This document shows positions 7,183 to 12,527 of a stretch of 15,304 nucleotides of DNA, one piece after another. The notes beneath the pieces are model-generated. The model had not been told where the DNA came from. It did no database searches and worked only from the letters and a program-made list of their open reading frames with translations. This DNA comes from Labilithrix sp. (GTDB lineage: Bacteria; Myxococcota; Polyangia; Polyangiales; Polyangiaceae): positions 1 through 15,304 of the forward strand of contig JAQBQL010000198.1 in the NCBI GenBank assembly GCA_028287035.1, in the 5' to 3' direction. Within the stretch, counting starts at the first letter, position 1. Each line of letters begins with the position of its first letter. Position numbers and translations under genes: made by a program.

Positions 7183-7359
7183 ATGCGGCGTTTCGGCCCT
7201 GTCTGGTGCCTCTCCGCGGCGTTCGCGCTCGGCGCCACGCTCGCGGCGCTCGCCGCCATCGTCGTCGACCGCGGCGCGATCCGCGTCGCCGCCGCGGCCT
7301 CGCTCGTCGCGGGGGTGCTCACGATCTTCGCGGCAAGCCGCGTGCCGAAAACGCGGTGA
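7183..7359 (+). CDS. Two-TM miniprotein, hypothetical
   Basis: A 58-residue protein with a short basic start (MRRFGP). Two hydrophobic helices follow (CLSAAFALGATLAALAAIVV and AAAASLVAGVLTIFAAS) with a short DRGAIR turn, and it ends in RVPKTR. It should be a hairpin in the inner membrane with both ends cytoplasmic by the positive-inside rule. The consensus AGGAGG 8 bases before the ATG argues that it is real and fixes the start. The same frame is open back to 6994 through a disordered Pro/Ser/Arg stretch, so a 121-residue form is possible. I recognise no family. The next + gene starts 44 bases after its stop. Confidence 0.5.
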   Translation: MRRFGPVWCLSAAFALGATLAALAAIVVDRGAIRVAAAASLVAGVLTIFAASRVPKTR

Positions 7360-7403
7360 ACCCGTGTCCAACCTGTCGAGTCCTTGGCGATCCGGCGCGT
7401 TGC

Positions 7404-7748
7404 ATGGTGTCTCGCATGCCTGCCGCGTCCTCCACCTTCTCGCAGATCCGCTTCGCCCCGGTCGCCCCCGTCGAGCCCGCTGGGCCCGCCCAGCCCGCTG
7501 TCCACCCCGGGGCGGGCGCCGCGCCGCCCTTCCTCGACATGCCACGGGTCCACGGGCTCGCGCTGCTCGAGCACCTCGGTCTCGGGCGTCCTGACTTCGG
7601 CGCGATCGCTGCCCGCGAGCTCGCGCCGCGCTGCCGTCGTGGCCTGTGGGAGGTGGCGCGGAACGCCGACCCGGCGCTCCGTCAGCGCACGGCGCGGCTC
7701 CTCGCGGTGGCGGAAGTCGCGGGCGAGGGGATGGTGCTGTTCGGATGA
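7404..7748 (+). CDS. Hypothetical protein, 114 residues
   Basis: It starts at the ATG 7404 or at a second ATG 7416; neither has a clear ribosome-binding site. The first ~45 residues are Pro/Ala/Val-rich and probably disordered. From HGLALLEHLGLG onward the chain looks folded and helical: FGAIAARELAPRCRRGLWEV, then DPALRQRTARLLAVAEVAGEG, ending MVLFG. Codon bias fits a real gene, and the frame closes 5 bases before the stop of the convergent WYL gene, as tight packing here predicts. No catalytic motif, membrane segment or metal site is visible, and I do not recognise the family. Confidence 0.55.
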   Translation: MVSRMPAASSTFSQIRFAPVAPVEPAGPAQPAVHPGAGAAPPFLDMPRVHGLALLEHLGLGRPDFGAIAARELAPRCRRGLWEVARNADPALRQRTARLLAVAEVAGEGMVLFG

Positions 7749-7753
7749 GCGCG

Positions 7754-8725
7754 CTAGCGATCCGTTACGAGCTCGGCGCGCTCTCCGAGCGCTCCGCGCG
7801 CCAGCACCTCGACGGCGTCGGCGAGGGCGGGGGTCTCGGCAACCGCCGCCGCCCCGAGCCCCACCACGTAGCGCGCCACCTGCAGGATGGCGTTGGTCTC
7901 GACCGTCACGCGCACCCGGCTGTTCGAGAGCTGGTCGCACCGCATGTTCGAGAGCAGGTTGTTCTGCACCCAGCGCGACTCCGGCTCGCGCACCACGAAC
8001 GAGAGCTCGGCGGCCGCACCTCCGGCGTTGAACCCCTCCACGCTCGCCCGGAGAAACTGCTCTATCGTCTCGGTTTCGGCCGGGCGAAAGGGCTCCTGTG
8101 AGTCGAGCCGCGCCGAGACGATGTTCTCGATGCGGAACCACTTCAGCTTGTCCTCGCGGTGGCACATGGCGACGAAGCGCGCGGTCCTTCCGAGCACCAC
8201 CCGCTGCACGCTCGCATGCCGGGTCGACATCAGCCCGCGGCTCGCCGTGAAGTAGTGGAAGCCGAGGGGGACCTTGCGGGCCGCCGCGTCCTCGACGACG
8301 GACAGGTACTGCTCCTCCTGCTTCGAGGCGGTGGGCGGCACGACGGCGCTCGGCAGGCTCGGGTGGCCGTCCTTCATCACCACGTTGGGATCGCCCTTGG
8401 GCAGGTTCCGCAGAACGGTCTCGAGCAGGTTGTCGCGCTGCTTGCCCTGGGGAAGGCGGAGCAACAGCCGAAGGAGGTCGGGCAACTGGTCGCGCGTGAA
8501 GACGACGCCGCCGGGGAACCAGTCCTTCGGGACGCTCCAGTACACGTGCGGGTGGTCCTCCTGGCGCTCCAGGTTGAACACCCCCTCGAGCTCCTTCAGA
8601 CGCTCGCGCACCGCGGCGCTCGTCATCTCGAGGCGATCGGCGAGCGCCTTCTGCGTCCACGTCCGCTGCTCGAGGAACGCCTGCACGAGCTCGATGACGG
8701 TGACGGTGCTGCTGCGCTGACCCAC
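7754..8725 (-). CDS. HTH/WYL-domain transcriptional regulator
   Basis: A 323-residue protein. An N-terminal winged helix-turn-helix (TWTQKALADRLEMTSAAVRE) is followed by a linker, then a WYL domain around LGFHYFTASRG to FRIENIVSARL, then a WCX-like C-terminal part (LSFVVREPESRWVQNNL onward). In the WYL core the name-giving W-Y-L is replaced by R-F-V (ARFVAMCHRED), while the rest of the motif (KLKWFRIENI) is kept. Relatives bind DNA and sense nucleic acids or small ligands, often in DNA-damage or phage-defence contexts; nothing nearby suggests a defence island. I chose the GTG at 8725 over the GTG at 8761, because TAGGAT lies 7 bases upstream and the longer form adds an unlikely Arg-rich leader. 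It diverges from the alpha/beta hydrolase gene, which it might regulate. Confidence 0.82.
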   Translation of the reverse strand: MGQRSSTVTVIELVQAFLEQRTWTQKALADRLEMTSAAVRERLKELEGVFNLERQEDHPHVYWSVPKDWFPGGVVFTRDQLPDLLRLLLRLPQGKQRDNLLETVLRNLPKGDPNVVMKDGHPSLPSAVVPPTASKQEEQYLSVVEDAAARKVPLGFHYFTASRGLMSTRHASVQRVVLGRTARFVAMCHREDKLKWFRIENIVSARLDSQEPFRPAETETIEQFLRASVEGFNAGGAAAELSFVVREPESRWVQNNLLSNMRCDQLSNSRVRVTVETNAILQVARYVVGLGAAAVAETPALADAVEVLARGALGERAELVTDR

Positions 8726-8732
8726 GCGGCGG

Positions 8733-8738
8733 ATCCTA
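8733..8738 (-). promoter_or_regulatory. Candidate -10 box (or AGGA ribosome site) for the WYL gene
   Basis: TAGGAT on the minus strand, 7 bases before the GTG at 8725. The embedded AGGA could alternatively serve as a Shine-Dalgarno at 8-base spacing; both readings favour the same start. Confidence 0.35.
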
Positions 8739-8769
8739 ACGACGGAATGAAGGGCGCGCACGCCCGGAG

Positions 8770-8775
8770 TAAGCT
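8770..8775 (+). promoter_or_regulatory. Candidate -10 box for the alpha/beta hydrolase gene
   Basis: TAAGCT, 9 bases before the ATG at 8785, with a weak ATGAAG 17 bases upstream (8747-8752) in the -35 position. It sits in a 59-base divergent gap shared with the WYL gene. Confidence 0.35.
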
Positions 8776-8784
8776 GCGGGGTCG

Positions 8785-9636
8785 ATGCTCCTCTCGCATG
8801 CGGTCCTCACGCCTCCCGACGTTCCCGCGCCCGGCAAGTGGCTGTTCTTCCTCCATGGCATCCTCGGTACCGGCGCGAACTGGCGCTCGTTCGCGAAGGA
8901 GCTCATCAAGGCGGACCCCACGTGGGGCGCGGTGCTCGTCGACCTGCGCCTCCACGGCGAGTCGCTGACCGGCTTTCCGCCTCCGCACACGCTGGCCGCG
9001 GCCGCAGCGGACGTCGCGGCCCTCGCGGCGGCGGTCGAGCAGGAGCACGGCGGGGCGATGCGCGCGATCCTGGCGCACAGCTTCGGGGGCAAGGTCGCCC
9101 TCGATCTGGCGACGCGGCGCGAGGGCGACCTCGACCACCTCTTCGTGATCGATTCGACGCCGAGCGCGCGGCCCGACCGGCGCGGGTCGGAGTCGACGCA
9201 GCACATCGTCGATCTCCTCACCACGCTGCCGGCGGAGTTCGAGAACCGCGGCGCGTTCACGGCGTACATGGAGCAGCAGGGGGTCAGCCGGCCGACCGCG
9301 ATGTGGCTCGCCATGAACATCCGCGCCCTGCCCAACACGACGCGCTTCGTCTTCAAGCTCGACGTCGCGGGCATCCGCGAGCTGCTCGAGGACTACTTCC
9401 GCGTCGACGAGTGGCCGATCCTCGAGCGCCCGCCCGCCGCGAGCGCGATGCAGGCGCACCTCGTCGTCGGCGGGAAGTCAGGCGTCGTCGATGCCGCCGA
9501 CCGCGCCCGGGCGGCGCTGTGCCCGAGCACGACGCTCGACATCATCGAGAAGGCCGATCACTGGGTTCACGCCGACGCGCCCGAGGAGCTCCGGGCGATC
9601 GTGCTCGGTTATCTCCTCGGCGCAGGGTCGGCGTAG
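8785..9636 (+). CDS. Alpha/beta-fold hydrolase, YbfF/ABHD11-like
   Basis: A 283-residue single-domain hydrolase without a signal peptide, so cytoplasmic. The oxyanion-hole motif FLHGILGTGANW is at ~22-33, and VDLRLHGES at ~52-60 is typical of the YbfF/ABHD11 esterase group. The nucleophile elbow reads AHSFGG (Ser99) rather than the usual GHSMGG. The catalytic His is His259 in DHWVHAD. For the acid, Asp123 in VIDSTP sits where YbfF-type enzymes place it; an Asp in the later VVDAADR is the alternative. It likely hydrolyses an ester or thioester; the substrate cannot be told. It diverges from the WYL regulator and converges on the acidic-tailed gene with a 6-base gap. Confidence 0.88.
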   Translation: MLLSHAVLTPPDVPAPGKWLFFLHGILGTGANWRSFAKELIKADPTWGAVLVDLRLHGESLTGFPPPHTLAAAAADVAALAAAVEQEHGGAMRAILAHSFGGKVALDLATRREGDLDHLFVIDSTPSARPDRRGSESTQHIVDLLTTLPAEFENRGAFTAYMEQQGVSRPTAMWLAMNIRALPNTTRFVFKLDVAGIRELLEDYFRVDEWPILERPPAASAMQAHLVVGGKSGVVDAADRARAALCPSTTLDIIEKADHWVHADAPEELRAIVLGYLLGAGSA

Positions 9637-9642
9637 CGGCAG

Positions 9643-10353
9643 TCAGGCCTTCGGCTCGTCGGCCGGCGGCTCCTCGTCCTCGCCCTCGCCCTCGTCTCCC
9701 TCGGCGTCCTCGTCCTCGTCTTCTTCCTCGTCGTCGTCCTTCGCGGTCGCCTCTCCGGCGGTCGGCGTGAAGACCACGCGTCCGTCGCCGTTCGAGTCGG
9801 CGAGCGCCTTCGGCAGCGCCGCGTACTCGGCGGGAACGTCACCGATGTCCTTGCCGCGCTCCAGCCCACCGAGCTCCTGCGCGACCCACACGTCGAACGG
9901 AACGAAACCGCCGACGCGCGCCACGCCGCCGTCCCACGTGAGCGAGATCACCGGGTACTCGCCGGCCTCGTCGGGCGTTCCGCAGTACAGGCACGAAGGC
10001 CGCGAGACCTCGCCGCCGAAGTACACGACGTCCTCCCCGAGCATCTCGTAGATCTCGCCGAAGGCCGCCACCGCCTCCTCGCCGAACGCCTCCTCGACGA
10101 CCTCCTCGAGCGACACGCCCTCGATCTCGCCCTCCTCGTCGTCGTAGTCGATGCCGATCCAGTCCATGTCGGTGGTGAAGAGCTCCTTCATGCCGGGCGA
10201 GATCGGCTCGCCGTTCGGGAGGACCATCTTCTTCGCGAACCCTGCCGTGACGGGCTCGGGCGCGCCGAGGAGCCCGCTCGCGCCCGCGGAGGCGAGCGCC
10301 TTCTTCACGAGCTTGTTGCCACGAAGCGGGCCTGACTCTTTCTTGGATGCCAT
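9643..10353 (-). CDS. Acidic-tailed protein, possibly SMI1/KNR4 (SUKH)-like
   Basis: A 236-residue protein. The N terminus is basic (MASKKESGPLRGNKLVKKAL). The middle (~50-165) looks folded: PISPGMKELFTTDMDW, an acidic stretch, CLYCGTPDEAGEYPVISLTW (a CxxC at 121-124), then VGGFVPFDVWVAQELG. The strand pattern 'EYPVISL...GGFVPFDVWVAQEL' resembles the end of SMI1/KNR4-type domains, known from toxin-immunity and other binding proteins; this is an inference without a search. The last ~30 residues are nearly all Asp/Glu. No toxin gene is adjacent. It has a TTGACG -35-like element, its ATG is clear, and it converges on the hydrolase gene. Confidence 0.8.
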   Translation of the reverse strand: MASKKESGPLRGNKLVKKALASAGASGLLGAPEPVTAGFAKKMVLPNGEPISPGMKELFTTDMDWIGIDYDDEEGEIEGVSLEEVVEEAFGEEAVAAFGEIYEMLGEDVVYFGGEVSRPSCLYCGTPDEAGEYPVISLTWDGGVARVGGFVPFDVWVAQELGGLERGKDIGDVPAEYAALPKALADSNGDGRVVFTPTAGEATAKDDDEEEDEDEDAEGDEGEGEDEEPPADEPKA

Positions 10354-10361
10354 GACGCGCG

Positions 10362-10390
10362 ACGGTGTCCGAGGTGCGCGCCGGCGTCAA
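10362..10390 (-). promoter_or_regulatory. Candidate promoter of the acidic-tailed gene
   Basis: On the minus strand TTGACG (10390-10385, five of six -35 consensus bases), a 17-base spacer, then CACCGT as a poor -10, 8 bases before the ATG at 10353. It is the best -35 match seen in the window. Confidence 0.35.
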
Positions 10391-10404
10391 CGCGGCCTCA
10401 CACG

Positions 10405-11658
10405 TCAGCGCGTGAGCCGGACCGTCACCGGCGCGTAGTGATAGTAGGGATCCGGGTCTTCCTCCTGCGCCGGGGGCGCCGCGGTGCCACGCGGAAAATG
10501 GCCCCAGCACTTGGCCTCGATCGCGCCCGCTTTCGCGAGCGCGCAGGACATCGTGCCGCCGACGACGAGCTCACGGACGCCGCTCACGCCCGCGACGAGC
10601 TGAGGGGCGGGCGGTTCGCTGGTCCCCGGGTCCGGCCCGCCCGAGTACGACGCGCCCCAGCACGACACCTCTCCGGTCTCGAGAAGGGCGCATGCATGGG
10701 CGCTGCCCAGCCTCACGTGACGGGCCGAGACGATGCCGGCGTCCGTGACGTTCGTGGCCCCGAACCGGCGGTTCACGAGGAGCGAGAACGTGTCGCCCCA
10801 GCAGGCGACCCGTCCGCCGCGGATGCCGCACGAGGCGCCGCTGCTGCTCGAGGCGATCTCCACGTAGCCGGCGAGCGGCGCCACCGCCTGCGGGATCAGG
10901 TTCGACCCGCGCGCGCCGGGCGCCGCCTCCGGCCCGACGTGCGCGCGCCCGAAGCACCACGTCGTGCCGCTGCTCGTCGCGGCGCACGTCGCGTCCCCGG
11001 TGAGCCCGAGCGACACGACCCCGCGCGGCTGCGGGAGGGTGACCGCGGTCGCGAGCTCGCGCGCCGTGTCGGCGTACGCGGTGTCGCTGCCCGTCTGGCC
11101 CTCGTCGTTGCGGCCCCAGCACGCGAGAGCCCCGCCTTCGAGGAGCGCGCACGCATGCGTCTCGCTCACCTCCACGCGGACGGCGTGCGTCACGCCGATC
11201 ACCGGGACCGCACGGTCGCTGTGATCGTCGACGAGACCGGCGCCGAGCTGACCGAACTGGTTGTCACCGAAGCAGAGGACCTTGCCGCCGGCGGTCACCG
11301 CGCAGCCGCCGTCGTTGCGGATGGAGAGGGACACCGCGTCCTCGATCCCCTCGATCGCGGCCGCGGTCGACAGGGGACGGCCTTCGCTCACCTCGTTCGT
11401 GCAGTGGACCTTGCCGTTCGCGCGTACGCACGCCCGGCCCTCGGCGAGCGCGAGCTCCACGGCAGGCGGCGCGTCCTTCGCCGCGCTGTCCCGGTCGGCG
11501 GCCGGGCGGGCGCCGCCGTCGCCCACGCTCCCGACCACGATCGTCGCGGGCGCATCGGGCCCTCCGCCGTGCCCCGCGCCGCACGATGCGGTGCCGGCAA
11601 GCGCCACGAAGGCCGCCGCCGCGTACCCGATCCTGACGAGCGCGCCCCCGCTCCTCAC
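10405..11658 (-). CDS. RCC1-repeat lipoprotein
   Basis: A 417-residue protein from the GTG at 11658. The N terminus is a lipoprotein signal: a short basic part (MRSGGALVR), a hydrophobic core, and a lipobox-like LAGTASC with Cys26, followed by a Gly/Asp/Ala linker. The body is a set of RCC1-type propeller blades marked by CFGDNQFGQLG, CWGRNDEGQTG, CFGRAHVG, CWGDTF and CWGAS, each preceded by a Cys-containing strand (HACALLEGGALAC), as usual in myxobacterial RCC1 proteins. It is expected to be lipid-anchored in the envelope and to act as a binding scaffold; no enzyme motif is seen. Its start overlaps the stop of the upstream Ig-like gene (GTGA), so the pair is probably co-translated. Confidence 0.9.
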   Translation of the reverse strand: MRSGGALVRIGYAAAAFVALAGTASCGAGHGGGPDAPATIVVGSVGDGGARPAADRDSAAKDAPPAVELALAEGRACVRANGKVHCTNEVSEGRPLSTAAAIEGIEDAVSLSIRNDGGCAVTAGGKVLCFGDNQFGQLGAGLVDDHSDRAVPVIGVTHAVRVEVSETHACALLEGGALACWGRNDEGQTGSDTAYADTARELATAVTLPQPRGVVSLGLTGDATCAATSSGTTWCFGRAHVGPEAAPGARGSNLIPQAVAPLAGYVEIASSSSGASCGIRGGRVACWGDTFSLLVNRRFGATNVTDAGIVSARHVRLGSAHACALLETGEVSCWGASYSGGPDPGTSEPPAPQLVAGVSGVRELVVGGTMSCALAKAGAIEAKCWGHFPRGTAAPPAQEEDPDPYYHYAPVTVRLTR

Positions 11659-12470
11659 GGGTGCTTCGCCGCGCGCAGGTCGATCGTCAGCGTTCTCGGC
11701 GCGCTCCGGTTGCCGGCCTCGTCGACCGCTGCGATGCCCAGCGTCACCACGCCGGACCGCGGGAAGGGAAAGGCGCGGGGCGAGCAGAGGCTCTCGCGCC
11801 CGATCGTGATGTGACCTTCCTGCGCCTCGAGGAGGGCGCGCGGCGCGCTCCGCGGATCGCTGACGCCGGCCTTCGAAGGCGTCCACACCTCGTACAGGAG
11901 CTTCGCCTCGGCTCGGCCGGGATCGGTCGCCCTCAGCCCGTCCACGACAACCCACGGGCCATCGACCTGGCACGCCGCGCTGCTCGGGTTCGCGTTGCGG
12001 AAGGCGACGGCGCTCCCCACCGCGTCGAGCGTCGGCGCGGTCGTGTCCGGCGCCGTCCCCGTGGTGAACCCCGCATGCACGGTGATGGGCGGCACGTGGC
12101 GCGCGTCGACCGTCGCGATCTCGTAGCGCGTGAGCGGCGCGAGCGGCGCCGTCGGCCGGAGCTCGACGACGCGGACGTCACCGCCACTCTCGATGTCCCG
12201 CGCGGTGGCGCTCACCTCGGCGCCGCCGCTCGTGCGGAGCAACAGGCGGAGCGCCTGCGCCTGCCCCGACGGCACCTCGAGCCGGACCAGCGTGTTGAGC
12301 GGAGCATCGGTGGCCCGGACCGGACCGAGCACGCTGACGTGCGGCGCCCTGCACGAGCACGCGCCGGCCTTGCGCTCGAGGGGCGCGCCGACCACGCTCG
12401 TCGCGCACGCCACCGCGAGCACCAGCCCGGCGAGCCGCGAGGCGGAGCGGAGAGAACGGCAGGACCGCAT
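11655..12470 (-). CDS. Exported protein with Big_5-type Ig-like domain
   Basis: A 271-residue protein from the ATG at 12470; a GTG at 12482 would add four residues and is preceded by TACCTT at 6 bases. A signal sequence (MRSCRSLRSASRLAG, then LVLAVACATSVVGA) is followed by CSCRAP, a Cys-rich start often seen just after cleavage in such proteins; Cys22 could alternatively be a lipid-attachment site. An Ig-like (SbsA/Big_5-type) domain follows, with LNTLVRLEVP, ELRPTAPLAPLTRYEIATVD and the closing AGFTTG. A second beta-rich part ends VDEAGNRSAPRTLTIDL, a motif common in Ig/FN3-like repeats. It is exported and probably has a structural or adhesive role. It is first in a two-gene unit with the RCC1 lipoprotein. 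The frame runs open upstream through the antisense of tex; that extension is not real. Confidence 0.82.
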   Translation of the reverse strand: MRSCRSLRSASRLAGLVLAVACATSVVGAPLERKAGACSCRAPHVSVLGPVRATDAPLNTLVRLEVPSGQAQALRLLLRTSGGAEVSATARDIESGGDVRVVELRPTAPLAPLTRYEIATVDARHVPPITVHAGFTTGTAPDTTAPTLDAVGSAVAFRNANPSSAACQVDGPWVVVDGLRATDPGRAEAKLLYEVWTPSKAGVSDPRSAPRALLEAQEGHITIGRESLCSPRAFPFPRSGVVTLGIAAVDEAGNRSAPRTLTIDLRAAKHP

Positions 12471-12488
12471 CGCCGGGAGCACGCTCCG

Positions 12489-12494
12489 AAGGTA
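12489..12494 (-). promoter_or_regulatory. Candidate -10 box for the Ig-like/RCC1 unit
   Basis: TACCTT on the minus strand, 6 bases before an in-frame GTG at 12482. If used, it would make that GTG the leaderless start, four codons upstream of ATG 12470. Confidence 0.25.
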
Positions 12495-12514
12495 CACCAC
12501 TAGCCGTCCCGCGT

Positions 12515-12520
12515 TAGAGT
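12515..12520 (+). promoter_or_regulatory. tex: Candidate -10 box for tex, leaderless-like
   Basis: TAGAGT, 7 bases before the ATG at 12528, in the 57-base divergent gap with the Ig-like gene. No clear -35. It favours ATG 12528 over the GTG at 12519, which overlaps the hexamer. Confidence 0.35.
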
Positions 12521-12527
12521 GCAGCGC

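Noticed and set aside
5096..7594. An 832-codon + frame across the response regulator and Kir genes
   Set aside because: It is antisense to two clearly recognised genes and made of low-complexity Arg/Asp/Glu/His text.
6846..8660. A 604-codon minus-strand frame over the small + genes and WYL gene
   Set aside because: It overlaps WYL in another frame, and no domain is visible. The part near 6930-7190 has coding-like GC3, but so do the competing frames, so this is not decisive.
9657..9750. CTC/CGTC-rich repetitive stretch resembling a microsatellite
   Set aside because: It is explained by the Asp/Glu tail codons (GAC/GAG) of the minus-strand gene.
11659..11973. An N-terminal extension of the RCC1 gene
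   Set aside because: It reads as Arg/Gly/Pro-rich shadow of the Ig-like gene, and the GTG at 11658 gives a complete lipoprotein signal.
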